Shown here: positions 34,605-43,415 of the stretch, piece after piece
Position numbering within the stretch: the first letter of the stretch is position 1
How the letters are laid out: every line of letters begins with the position of its first letter
NCBI GenBank assembly: GCA_036960175.1
Contig: JBALWH010000020.1
Span: 8,141 to 72,140, forward strand
Source: Motiliproteus sp036960175
GTDB lineage: Bacteria; Pseudomonadota; Gammaproteobacteria; Pseudomonadales; Balneatricaceae
Direction: 5' to 3'
Length of the DNA: 64,000 bases
Translations under genes and position numbers: made by a program
The notes under the pieces: generated by a model
What the model was told of the DNA's origin: nothing
What the model saw: only the letters and a program-made list of their open reading frames with translations
Databases searched by the model: none

Positions 34605-35234
34605 ATGCTGAGCAATTACCTAAAAAACAAACATCAGCAAAAATTCCAGCAGGCACTGTTAACCGCTGATGAGTCACTGTTGCGAAAGACCCTCGGCAAG
34701 GGGGTCGATATCAACGACCCCTTTGCTGATGCGCCAGATAAACCGCCACAGTTACCGTTATTTCACGCTATCCAATCCTGCACCCCCGGTTGTCTGCAGA
34801 TTCTGCTGGAAGCCGGTGCTCGCCTCCCACCGGAGTCCGTTTTACAGCGGACACTTTTAGAACAGGCGATCAGGTCAACCGATCAGGCCTTGGCGCTGCT
34901 AACCCAGCTATTGAGCCATGGTCTCGATGCCAACACCGCCGAGGGCTCCGCGTTTTTTTATTGCCTGCAAAACAACAATCCCAGTCAACAGCTATTACTT
35001 CTGACCCGGTTGATGGAACATGGCGGTGATATCAATGTGCGGGATGACGCTCGGCTGTCAGTGCTGGATCGACTGATGATCGCCGAACAGACGCAGCTGG
35101 TGGGCTCGCTGATCAGCGCCGGCGCCCTGGTATCGGAAAACCTGCAGCAACTAGCCTGCTCGGACGAAATTAAGGCATTCGCCCAACGTAAAAAGCAAGA
35201 TCTTGAGATTCAAAAAATGCTGCTGGGCGGATAA
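34605..35234 (+). CDS. Ankyrin-repeat protein
   Basis: A cytoplasmic protein of 209 residues with several degenerate ankyrin repeats, for example around residues 45-75 (PLFHAIQSCTPGCLQILLEAGA), 85-115 (LLTQLLSHGLDANTAEG) and 120-165 (RLMEHGGDINVRDDARLSVLDRLM). No signal peptide or enzyme domain. It probably mediates protein contacts. It is coupled to the thioesterase gene by a 15 bp gap. A weak hairpin follows the stop. Confidence 0.8.
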   Translation: MLSNYLKNKHQQKFQQALLTADESLLRKTLGKGVDINDPFADAPDKPPQLPLFHAIQSCTPGCLQILLEAGARLPPESVLQRTLLEQAIRSTDQALALLTQLLSHGLDANTAEGSAFFYCLQNNNPSQQLLLLTRLMEHGGDINVRDDARLSVLDRLMIAEQTQLVGSLISAGALVSENLQQLACSDEIKAFAQRKKQDLEIQKMLLGG

Positions 35235-35260
35235 GGTAAAGGGGGCTCGAAACCTTTACC
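35235..35260 (+). terminator. Weak hairpin after the ankyrin gene
   Basis: GGTAAAGG and CCTTTACC form an 8-base stem with a 10-base loop directly after the stop codon. There is no T run, so termination is uncertain. Confidence 0.35.
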
Positions 35261-35522
35261 AGAAACAGAACTCACTCCCGGCACTAGCCTCCTATCCCAA
35301 ACAGTTCTCATCCTGCCCCTTAAACAGATGCAATGGCTCCGGAGCTTCCGCCCATTCCGTTCCCTAACGCCCGTTCCCGGTCAGACCAGTTCAGACATTC
35401 ATCGGCAGAAGAAGAGGAAGTTTCATGCAATAACAGCAGTCCTCCCTTCAATGACAGCTAAAATTAGTGGGTAAGCAAATGACGCCTGAATGTGCAAACA
35501 ATACTGGAAGAGATGGTTCTCG

Positions 35523-37121
35523 ATGGTTTCAGTGACTGATATTTCAGACCCACTAGGGGTCAAAGACGACTTTAAACCTGACATTACCGTTTTTCAGGAA
35601 ATCTGTGACACCATCGCCAGACAGGTTCCCTGTGATATTTCCATCATGTCTCAAGGCGGTATTGTCGTTGCCTCTTCGATCATCGGGCGCAACGGCCAAG
35701 TTCATCAAGGTGCCCGTAAAATCCTCTGCGGCGAGTTGGATAAATACGAAGTGGATGCCGAAATGGCCGCTCAGGGGCCGGTGATGAGGGAAGGCTGCAA
35801 CCTGCCGATAGAATTATCCGGCAAAAGGATCGCCAGCGTCGGTATCGCCGCACCCTTGGCTGAAGCCCGGAATTACACCGCTATTGTGCAGACCTGTATT
35901 CAGGTCATGTTACATGAACACTTAAACAGCTGGATCCACAAACATACCTTAATCACCCGAATTAATGACGCGACCCAGGCTCTTAGCGAAAGTGAAGCGC
36001 GCCTGAAGAACATCATTCAATCCTCTTCCGACTGGATATGGATTACCGACGAGAAACTCAAATTCACGTTTTTATCCGATCGCTTTTTCGAGATATCACA
36101 GCTGCCTAAAACTGCGATTCTTGGCAAAACCCGAGAACAGTTTGCCGGTCAGGAAAATAACCCCATCAACTCTCAGAAATGGTCCCAGCACCTGCTGGAC
36201 CTAGAATCCAGGTTGGCCATTAAGGAATTCGAATACTGTGCCCTGAAACAGAGCGGCGAACGCTTCTGGATGAAAATCAGCGGCTCTCCTTACTATCACG
36301 CCGACGGCAGTTTTGGCGGCTACCAGGGCACCGGGACCGACTACACCGAGTTAAAGGCCGCGCAGGATCTACTGATTCGTAATGAGAAAATAGCAGCCCT
36401 GGGAGGACTGGTCGCCGGGGTTGCCCACGAATTGAACACCCCCATAGGCTCTGCCATTACGGCTGTATCACACTTTGAAGAGCAGTGTTTCAGCGCCGAA
36501 AAACATGCCAACGAAAATACCCTGACACGTTCGTATTTAGCTGATTTTCTCAATAGCAGCGTCGAAATCAGTGCTCTAATTCACTCGAACTTAAAGCGCG
36601 CCAGCGGCTTAGTTAACAACCTCAAAGAAATAGCCATGGATCGCGATGTCGGTCCTATTCGTTGCTTCAACCTGCATGACTATATTGAAGAGGTCAGCCG
36701 CGATCTGGAGACCCAGCTACAACAACGCCATATCGTACTATCCGTATCTTGCCCCGCCAGCATCGAAATCATGTCAATACCCGGTGCCATTTATCAAATT
36801 ATCTATAACCTGCTAAAAAACAGTCTGGATCATGGCTTTACGGGTACCCGTGGACGCATCGATCTCGAGGTCATCGAGCAGCAAGAAAACATTGTGCTAA
36901 ACTATAGCGATTCAGGAATCGGGATGTCCGCCCATGAACTGTCTCGTATCTTCGAGCCCTTCTATACCACCGCCAGAGGATCAGGAAATACCGGACTGGG
37001 GATGTTTTTAGCGCATAACCTGGCCACTAAAACGCTACAGGGAAGCATCACGGCAGCAAGCGCCCCGGGCCAAGGGCTCAGTTTCCAGATTAAACTGCCA
37101 AAATCCCTCGCCCCCGAATAA
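35523..37121 (+). CDS. Sensor histidine kinase with CdaR-like diacid-recognition domain and PAS
   Basis: A soluble histidine kinase of 532 residues. The N-terminal ~130 residues (ITVFQEICDTIARQVPCDIS; KRIASVGIAAPLAEARNYTA) resemble the sugar-diacid recognition domain of CdaR-type regulators. A PAS domain follows (about 155-285), then a HisKA-like segment with His302 in VAHELNTPIG, and an ATPase domain with NLLKNSLDHG, SDSGIGMS and TGLGMF. No transmembrane helix is seen. The ATG at 35523 is preferred; an ATG at 35490 has no ribosome site. No response regulator gene is adjacent. Signal may be a hydroxy-diacid such as glycolate or tartrate; that is inference. Confidence 0.82.
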   Translation: MVSVTDISDPLGVKDDFKPDITVFQEICDTIARQVPCDISIMSQGGIVVASSIIGRNGQVHQGARKILCGELDKYEVDAEMAAQGPVMREGCNLPIELSGKRIASVGIAAPLAEARNYTAIVQTCIQVMLHEHLNSWIHKHTLITRINDATQALSESEARLKNIIQSSSDWIWITDEKLKFTFLSDRFFEISQLPKTAILGKTREQFAGQENNPINSQKWSQHLLDLESRLAIKEFEYCALKQSGERFWMKISGSPYYHADGSFGGYQGTGTDYTELKAAQDLLIRNEKIAALGGLVAGVAHELNTPIGSAITAVSHFEEQCFSAEKHANENTLTRSYLADFLNSSVEISALIHSNLKRASGLVNNLKEIAMDRDVGPIRCFNLHDYIEEVSRDLETQLQQRHIVLSVSCPASIEIMSIPGAIYQIIYNLLKNSLDHGFTGTRGRIDLEVIEQQENIVLNYSDSGIGMSAHELSRIFEPFYTTARGSGNTGLGMFLAHNLATKTLQGSITAASAPGQGLSFQIKLPKSLAPE

Positions 37122-37280
37122 GAACAACCACCGCTAAGATCCATACCTATTACGATTTAGGCTCTTTATCAAATACGAATAGCCTTTAAAATATATTCCC
37201 AAGGACTGGGCTCAACGCCCATATTGATCACAACAGAGCCCCTCACCCCCTTGCCAATCCGCCTTAATGGAGCGATGCTT

Positions 37281-37306
37281 TAAGGAACGTGTTCACAGGC
37301 TCCTTA
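37281..37306. repeat. Dispersed palindromic repeat, copy 3
   Basis: TAAGGAACGTGTTCACAGGC followed by TCCTTA. Its reverse strand matches the repeat at 19156 in about 18 of 21 core bases. It lies in the gap between the kinase gene and the DyP peroxidase gene, outside the island. Confidence 0.5.
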
Positions 37307-37373
37307 GCTATCAAACACCAGCCTTCACAGTGCTTTTCGATTGTTAATTTCGTAAAGAGACAGGGAATAGATT

Positions 37374-38258
37374 ATGACCATGGTTCAATCGGGGATTCTG
37401 AACCCCCTCCCCGCCGCCGCCCGCTACTTGTTTTTCACCCTACGCCCCGGAGCCAACTCCGAGCAATTACGGCAAGCCATCGCGGAACTGCCTGAGCATG
37501 GGGATATGGTGATTGGACTGGGGCTGTCGGTAATTCAGCAGCTGGGCGGTGAAGTGCCCGGATTAAAAGCCTTTCCTGCCCTCAGTTGCCGGGGGATCGA
37601 TATTCCCTCAACCCCAGCCGCCCTGTGGATTTGGCTGCGAGGTGAAGACCGCGGCACCTTACTGCATTTAAGCCGCGCGATTGAGCTACAACTGGCCGAT
37701 GTATTGGAGCTGGACCTGCTCACCGATGGCTTTATCCATGACGGCGGGCGGGATCTCACCGGCTATGAAGACGGTACCGAGAACCCGGAAGGTGAAGATG
37801 CCGTGCAGGCCGCTATCGTCCACCAGCCGGAAGCCCTACAAGGCTCCAGCTTTGTCGCGGTACAACAGTGGCTACACGATTTCGATACGTTTGATGCGAT
37901 GACCACAGAGCAGCAGGATGACAGCATCGGCCGTCACCGAGCAGACAACGAAGAATTCGATGCCCCGGAGTCGGCTCACGTTAAGCGCACGGCTCAGGAA
38001 AGCTTCACGCCGGAGGCCTTTATGCTGCGCCGATCCATGCCCTGGACCGATGCCAACAGCTCCGGACTGATGTTTGTGGCCTTTGCTCACTCAGTGGATG
38101 CTTTTGAGGCACAGATGCAGCGGATGATCGGGATGGAAGACGGCATCAGTGATGCACTGTTTCAGTTTACCCGTCCCATCAACGGTAGCTATTTCTGGTG
38201 TCCACCGCTGAAAAACGGCAAGCTCGACCTCAGCGCCGCATGTGTGAAAGCGCGTTAA
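37374..38258 (+). CDS. DyP-type peroxidase
   Basis: Heme peroxidase of 294 residues, close to the YfeX type in length. The signature GYEDGTENP contains the distal catalytic Asp, the proximal heme His is probably in ESAHVKRT, and the C-terminus has FTRPINGSYFWCPP. No signal peptide, so it acts in the cytoplasm. The next gene, 30 bp downstream, encodes a small heme-monooxygenase-like protein; the pair suggests heme or dye-type oxidant handling. Confidence 0.92.
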   Translation: MTMVQSGILNPLPAAARYLFFTLRPGANSEQLRQAIAELPEHGDMVIGLGLSVIQQLGGEVPGLKAFPALSCRGIDIPSTPAALWIWLRGEDRGTLLHLSRAIELQLADVLELDLLTDGFIHDGGRDLTGYEDGTENPEGEDAVQAAIVHQPEALQGSSFVAVQQWLHDFDTFDAMTTEQQDDSIGRHRADNEEFDAPESAHVKRTAQESFTPEAFMLRRSMPWTDANSSGLMFVAFAHSVDAFEAQMQRMIGMEDGISDALFQFTRPINGSYFWCPPLKNGKLDLSAACVKAR

Positions 38259-38288
38259 ACTGATCAATCGTTACTAAGGAAAACATCG

Positions 38289-38591
38289 ATGTATATTGCC
38301 ATGAACCGTTTCCGTATCCGCCCTGGTCATGAAGACGAGTTCGAAGATATCTGGCGGCAGCGAGAAACCTATCTGGATACGGTGCCCGGTTTTCAGTCTT
38401 TTAATCTGCTCAAAGGCCCTAGCTCCGACGAACACAGCCTCTATGCCAGCCATTCTGTGTGGGACAATGCTGACGCCTTTCAGGGCTGGACCCGCTCCGA
38501 ACAGTTTCGCAAAGCCCATGCCCAGGCCGGCGTTAAAAAAGAGATCTTCCTGGGACCGCCTCAGTTTGAGGGATTTGAATCAGTGCTTTAA
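38289..38591 (+). CDS. ABM-domain protein, HmoA/IsdG-like
   Basis: A 100-residue ferredoxin-like dimeric alpha-beta protein of the antibiotic biosynthesis monooxygenase family. MYIAMNRFRIRPGHEDEFE at the start and PGFQSFNLLKG are typical of HmoA-type heme-degrading proteins. It is in one operon with the DyP peroxidase. Activity on heme is inferred. Confidence 0.82.
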   Translation: MYIAMNRFRIRPGHEDEFEDIWRQRETYLDTVPGFQSFNLLKGPSSDEHSLYASHSVWDNADAFQGWTRSEQFRKAHAQAGVKKEIFLGPPQFEGFESVL

Positions 38592-38710
38592 ATCGCTACC
38601 TATTAAACCAAGAACAACGCGTTTATTTCCCTCAAATTGAGCAAAAGCAGTTTTCTGCTGCATCCCCGCCGCTATACTGCGGGCTACTTAGTATTCAGGA
38701 TCAATCCAAT

Positions 38711-39064
38711 ATGGCTCTTCGCACTCTAACTCTCTCTATTCTTATTACCCTGACGGCTCTGCTCAGTGGTTGCAGCGGCCATCCCGGCGCCGGCCACTGG
38801 GTCGCCTCCAAAGCCAACGCCGCTGGTTACTGGGTTATAGTGGTGGAATTCGACGGCAAGGTAAAAGTGCTGTCCAAGTCGGAAGAAAAACCAGTGATGG
38901 GTTGCTACTGGCAAGCCTCCACCGGCGATACCATGATGTTTCAATGCGCCAGCAAAGAAAATCCAGAGACACCTGAAAACTACCTTTGGACTGTCTCTAC
39001 AGCCGACATTGCAACTCTAAGTAAGGACGGCAAAGCCCTGGCGGAATTCCGTCGCAGAATGTAG
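38711..39064 (+). CDS. Hypothetical lipoprotein
   Basis: A 117-residue protein with a lipoprotein signal peptide (lipobox LLSGC, Cys21). The mature part contains WVASKANAAGYWVIVVEFDG and two further cysteines that could pair. No family is recognised. It is transcribed alone on the plus strand. Confidence 0.75.
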   Translation: MALRTLTLSILITLTALLSGCSGHPGAGHWVASKANAAGYWVIVVEFDGKVKVLSKSEEKPVMGCYWQASTGDTMMFQCASKENPETPENYLWTVSTADIATLSKDGKALAEFRRRM

Positions 39065-39249
39065 GTATGCCAATACTGACGCCTGCTGCTCAACATGGCA
39101 GGCCGTCTGTTTTAATAGCTGTCGCAGTCATCAACAGCTACAGCAACCCTGTTTAGATTCAATGTCATAGGGTTCTTCATTGGAAGATCCGAATCCCTAT
39201 TATCGGTATACTGATGCAACTCTGTTAATCATTACGCCGGTTTCCCCTC

Positions 39250-40629
39250 ATGCCCGCTAATCTTGATGCTCTGCTGTCTGACCTTCATGCTGTGTTTGGA
39301 GGTCGCCTGAATACATCTGCGGCCATCCGCGAACAGCATGGTCAAGGAGAAGATAGTCATGGCTGCACGCCTCCGGATGCAGTGGTTTATACCCACAGCA
39401 ACGAAGAGGTGGCGCTGGTCGCAAAGCACTGCAGCCAACACCAAATACCTTTAATTCCCTACGGCACCGGCACCTCGGTCGAAGGTCATCTGCTGGCGCT
39501 GCACGGCGGCATCAGCGTCGATCTATCACAGATGAATCAGATTCTGGAAAGCAGCGGTGCCGATATGGATTGCCGGGTACAGGCGGGGGTCACTCGTGAG
39601 CAGCTCAACAGGGAGCTACGCTATCAAGGTATTTTCTTTCCCGTGGACCCTGGTGCCGATGCCTCGCTAGGGGGGATGGCGGCCACTTGCGCCTCAGGAA
39701 CTAACGCCGTGCGCTATGGCACCATGCGCGAGAATATCAAAGGCCTGACGGTAGTGACTGCTGATGGCCGTATCATCAAAACAGGCACCCGCGCCCGTAA
39801 AAGCTCCGCTGGCTACAACCTCACCCAACTCATGATTGGCTCTGAAGGCACCCTGGGTATCATCACCGAAGTGCAGCTACGGCTGCATCCAATTCCAGAA
39901 CTAATCAAGGCGGCTGTGTGCCAATTTGATACCCTGGAAGGCGCGGTCAATACCGTGATCGAGGCGATCCAGCTGGGCATCCCTATGGCCCGCATCGAGC
40001 TACTGAATGCCCTGCAGATGAAAGCTAGCATCAGCTATTCAAAACTCAGTGGCTTTGTCGAAGCGCCCACCTTGTTTCTGGAGTTTCACGGCAGCCCATC
40101 TGCGGTAGACGAGCAAGTCGAAGCACTGTACTCCATCAGTAGCAGTCATGGCGGCAATCAGTTCCGCTGGGCCAGCAGCAGTGAAGATCGCAATACCCTG
40201 TGGAAAGCACGGCACCAGGCATACCTTGCAGCATTAGCGATGAAACCCGGATATCAGGGCTTTCCCACCGATGTCTGCGTGCCTATCTCTCGTCTCGCAG
40301 ACAGCATTCTGGATGCCGAAGCCTATGCCGCAAAATTAGGCTTAGACTGCCCAATTCTCGGCCATGTCGGAGATGGAAATTACCACGTACTGATTCTTTT
40401 CGACGCTAAGGATGAATCCGCAACGAATAAAGCGTTGGATCTTTCCCGTCATGTGGTAGAACAAGCCTTGGAAATGGGCGGCACCTGTAGCGGAGAACAT
40501 GGGATCGGCAGCGGTAAAAAAGCCTATCTAGTGCAGGAGCATGGCGAAGGCGTGGCATTAATGCGGCAGATTAAAAAAGCCATGGATCCGCTCAACATCC
40601 TCAACCCGGGCAAGGTCTTCGACCTCTAG
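39250..40629 (+). CDS. FAD-linked D-2-hydroxyacid dehydrogenase (D-lactate/glycolate type)
   Basis: Flavoenzyme of 459 residues, the length of cytochrome-linked D-lactate dehydrogenase. The FAD-binding domain shows PYGTGTSVEGHLLAL and GSEGTLGIITEVQLRLHP; the C-terminal domain has GHVGDGNYHVLI, the motif CSGEHGIG and DPLNILNPGKV. No FeS partner such as GlcF is encoded nearby. It precedes a TauE/SafE transporter gene by 50 bp. The substrate could be D-lactate, glycolate or a related hydroxyacid; membrane-linked sulfolactate oxidation is possible but unsupported. Confidence 0.85.
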   Translation: MPANLDALLSDLHAVFGGRLNTSAAIREQHGQGEDSHGCTPPDAVVYTHSNEEVALVAKHCSQHQIPLIPYGTGTSVEGHLLALHGGISVDLSQMNQILESSGADMDCRVQAGVTREQLNRELRYQGIFFPVDPGADASLGGMAATCASGTNAVRYGTMRENIKGLTVVTADGRIIKTGTRARKSSAGYNLTQLMIGSEGTLGIITEVQLRLHPIPELIKAAVCQFDTLEGAVNTVIEAIQLGIPMARIELLNALQMKASISYSKLSGFVEAPTLFLEFHGSPSAVDEQVEALYSISSSHGGNQFRWASSSEDRNTLWKARHQAYLAALAMKPGYQGFPTDVCVPISRLADSILDAEAYAAKLGLDCPILGHVGDGNYHVLILFDAKDESATNKALDLSRHVVEQALEMGGTCSGEHGIGSGKKAYLVQEHGEGVALMRQIKKAMDPLNILNPGKVFDL

Positions 40630-40679
40630 CTTTAACCTGTAAACGCACCCTATGAATATCACTAAGGCTCTTTGTTGTT

Positions 40680-41477
40680 ATGACTGAACTGCTCTGGTAC
40701 CAATACGCCCTGATCGGTGTGATTTTTGCCTGGAGCGGATTTGTGCGCTCTGGCCTTGGCTTTGGCGGCGCCGTGCTATCACTGCCCTTTCTGCTGCTGG
40801 TGATTAACGATGCATTGATATTTCTACCCATAATCGCTATCCAGTTGCTGATCTTTTCCATGTGGATTACCTACGGCAAACAGTTCCAGCAGCTCATTGG
40901 TTTAAGCAACTCTGCGGGCGCCTCACTAGCAGGTAAAGAAGCGGCGGTGGACTGGCCCTACCTGAAAAAAGCGCTGACCATCATGATCATCCCCAAGCTG
41001 GTGGGCGTCTTCGGGCTACTGACTCTACCTTCAGATCTGATGAGTGGAATTATCTTTTCAATCGTCATGGTCTACGCCATCGGCTACACTCTGAACCGCC
41101 CCTTCACCAGTAATCACGCGGCGGTAGATATATTGTTTCTGATCCTAGGAGGCTATGTCAGCGGCACCTCGTTGATCGGTGCCCCTTTGATCGTGGCGGT
41201 ATTCGCGTCACGGGTAGCCAAGCATCAGCTGCGTGACACTTTGTTTGTGCTCTGGTTTATTCTGGTGTGCATCAAGATGGCTACCTTTATCGCCGCCGAT
41301 ATTGACCTGCAGCTGCTGCATCAACTATGGCTGCTACCCTGTGCCTGCGTCGGACATGTGATTGGCATGCGCTTCCACGAGCATATGCTGCAAGCAGATA
41401 CGCCGCTGTTCTATCGGGTGATGGGGGCGGTGTTGATCGTGGTTAGCTTGGTTGGGCTTGGGAAGCTGCTGGTATAA
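40680..41477 (+). CDS. TauE/SafE family transporter
   Basis: Membrane protein of 265 residues with about eight helices; the N-terminal segment WSGFVRSGLGFGGAVLSLPF is the family mark. Members export sulfite or sulfoacetate in sulfonate metabolism, but many have other or unknown roles. It lies outside the sulfonate island, 50 bp after the hydroxyacid dehydrogenase gene, so a link to that enzyme is as likely as a link to sulfite. Confidence 0.85.
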   Translation: MTELLWYQYALIGVIFAWSGFVRSGLGFGGAVLSLPFLLLVINDALIFLPIIAIQLLIFSMWITYGKQFQQLIGLSNSAGASLAGKEAAVDWPYLKKALTIMIIPKLVGVFGLLTLPSDLMSGIIFSIVMVYAIGYTLNRPFTSNHAAVDILFLILGGYVSGTSLIGAPLIVAVFASRVAKHQLRDTLFVLWFILVCIKMATFIAADIDLQLLHQLWLLPCACVGHVIGMRFHEHMLQADTPLFYRVMGAVLIVVSLVGLGKLLV

Positions 41478-41498
41478 CCGAAAAAGTATTTAATTCCT

Positions 41499-42119
41499 TT
41501 AATCGATATTAGCGTCGAGCTGATCTGTTGCTGTAGTGCAGGTGCCGAGATCCTTGATAATGCCGTCTTCGATATTGTAGATCCAACCGTGTACTGAAAG
41601 CTCGCTACCTTCTTTCCAGGTACGTCGAACAATGGTGGTCTTGCAGACATTGGTCACCTGCTCAATAACATTCAGTTCACACAGGCGGTCAAGCTTTTGT
41701 TGCCCGTCTAAAGATTCCAGCTGAAAAGAGTGAAAGCGGCCGACATCCTTGATATGACGAAGCCAGTTATCGATCAAACCATGCTCTTTGTCTTCCAGCG
41801 CTGCTTTCACACCCCCGCAACCATAATGGCCGCAGACAATAATATGCTTAACGCTCAGCACATCGATGGCGTACTGAATCACCGATAAACAGTTAAGATC
41901 GGTATGCACCACCACATTGGCGATATTGCGGTGCACGAATATTTCGCCTGGAGGCAAATCAACAATCTGGTTGGCGGGAACACGGCTATCCGCACAGCCA
42001 ATCCATAGAATTTCAGGTGCCTGCTGCTTGGACAGCTGAGTGAAAAAATCTGGGTTTTTCTGCTTAACTTTAGCGGCCCACTTCTCATTTCTTTCGAAAA
42101 GATGCTTCAGTGTTTTCAC
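41499..42119 (-). CDS. can: Beta-class carbonic anhydrase
   Basis: Interconverts CO2 and bicarbonate in the cytoplasm. The 206-residue protein has the zinc ligands in CADSRVPANQIV and HYGCGGV. The N-terminus LFERNEKWAAKV and length match the E. coli Can type. It converges with the TauE/SafE gene and stands alone. Confidence 0.93.
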   Translation of the reverse strand: MKTLKHLFERNEKWAAKVKQKNPDFFTQLSKQQAPEILWIGCADSRVPANQIVDLPPGEIFVHRNIANVVVHTDLNCLSVIQYAIDVLSVKHIIVCGHYGCGGVKAALEDKEHGLIDNWLRHIKDVGRFHSFQLESLDGQQKLDRLCELNVIEQVTNVCKTTIVRRTWKEGSELSVHGWIYNIEDGIIKDLGTCTTATDQLDANID

Positions 42120-42256
42120 GTTACTGCCGACCCCATGACTAAAATTGAGCGGTTATGACTACTTAACTATTACAACTACTTACCGACCACAGCTACGACT
42201 ATTGACTAACAAGCGGCAACAGCTGTGATTCTGCGGCATTATTCTGGCTATTACCA

Positions 42257-42291
42257 GCCTCCAACGGCGGTAAGCCTCCGCCGTTGGAGGC
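42257..42291. repeat. Long perfect inverted repeat
   Basis: GCCTCCAACGGCGG and CCGCCGTTGGAGGC are perfect 14-base arms around a 7-base loop. It lies about 100 bp after the NorF-like gene and 138 bp upstream of can, with no T run on either side. It could stop or stabilise the oxidase-gene transcript, or be a REP-like element. Confidence 0.6.
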
Positions 42292-42390
42292 CGACTGATG
42301 ATAAAAGTTCGACTATCTCTCAGATTAGTCAATTGAACGATTTAATAGCGACTGACCATCCCGCCAGAAACCTCAGCGTTCGACACCTAA

Positions 42391-42726
42391 TCAGTGTCGC
42401 AAACTGGTTATTTCCGCTAGAAATTCCGGAAACAGGTAAACCATCAGAATCACCACGGGCAGCAGATAGAAATACAGATTCATCGCAAAACGAATACCAG
42501 GATGCGCATTACGTAGCTCCATAAAGCGATCCACCACCAAGCGCCCTTTCACGCCAATAGTAACCGCGATGATCAATGTCACCACCAAACTCGGTTCCGC
42601 GCTCTCTGCTAAAAATGCGCTGCCTAGCGTCATCGCCATCAGTACCCACCAGACATAATCCAGTATCTTATAGCTTGAAGCTGTAGGCATTGCTTTCGCC
42701 TTTGCGGTCAAATCAGTTCTCATCAC
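42391..42726 (-). CDS. Cytochrome c oxidase subunit IV family protein (NorF-like)
   Basis: A 111-residue membrane protein with three hydrophobic helices. WWVLMAMTLGSAFLAES and GRLVVDRFMELRNAHPG fit the small COX4/NorF-type proteins that accompany NorE. It is the last gene of the minus-strand operon that starts with sulfite reductase, 41 bp after norE. NorBC genes are not in the window. Confidence 0.72.
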   Translation of the reverse strand: MMRTDLTAKAKAMPTASSYKILDYVWWVLMAMTLGSAFLAESAEPSLVVTLIIAVTIGVKGRLVVDRFMELRNAHPGIRFAMNLYFYLLPVVILMVYLFPEFLAEITSLRH

Positions 42727-42767
42727 ATATCCCCTTAAATGCTACCCATTGCGGCACCACAGACCCA

Positions 42768-43415
42768 TTACCTTAAAACGTACAACAGTGGAAAAATAAC
42801 GATCCAGACCAAGTCGATCATATGCCAATAACTGGCGATCGCTTCCATGCCCTCATGGCGCTCTGCCGTGTAACCGCCGTTTTTGAGCCGCATGATGGCC
42901 CATAAAATAGCCCCGCCACCCCAAAACACATGTAAGAAATGGTTAAAGGTCATGTAGTAATACACGGTAAAGAACAGGTTGGTATCCACTTCGATACCCT
43001 GCTCAATATTCCACTGGTATTCCCATGCTTTGATGATCAGATAAGCAACCGCTGCGATAATCGTCCCCCACAACCAGCGTATCGCTTGAGGTATTCTATC
43101 CATGCGCACCGATTTCATCGCTTTGGCAACACAATAACTGCTGGTCAGCAGTGCTAACGTATTCAGTACTCCTGCGGTGGTATGAAGCCGAAGAGGGCCT
43201 TGATCAAATACTTCGGGATAGTGAACCTTGGCTATAAAATAAACCAGGAACATCAACGCAAATTCGCTCATTTCGGCGAAGATACCCACCCATACAGCAC
43301 CGTTACCCGGAACTCTCCGATCTTGGGGAGAGTAATCGGTGTTTTTCTTTTCAGACACCCCCGTAGCTACAGCCAACGTAGCTAGAGAGGTGGATTCGGC
43401 CGTATCAACGGTCAT
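42768..43415 (-). CDS. Cytochrome c oxidase subunit III family protein (NorE-like)
   Basis: Membrane protein of 215 residues with about five helices and heme-copper oxidase subunit III features: GNGAVWVGIFAEMSEFALMF near the N-terminus, YYYMTFNHFLHVFWGGGAIL and SYWHMIDLVWIVIFPLLY near the end. NorE-type proteins are accessory to nitric oxide reductase. The start overlaps the ccoG stop by 11 bases. Confidence 0.8.
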   Translation of the reverse strand: MTVDTAESTSLATLAVATGVSEKKNTDYSPQDRRVPGNGAVWVGIFAEMSEFALMFLVYFIAKVHYPEVFDQGPLRLHTTAGVLNTLALLTSSYCVAKAMKSVRMDRIPQAIRWLWGTIIAAVAYLIIKAWEYQWNIEQGIEVDTNLFFTVYYYMTFNHFLHVFWGGGAILWAIMRLKNGGYTAERHEGMEAIASYWHMIDLVWIVIFPLLYVLR

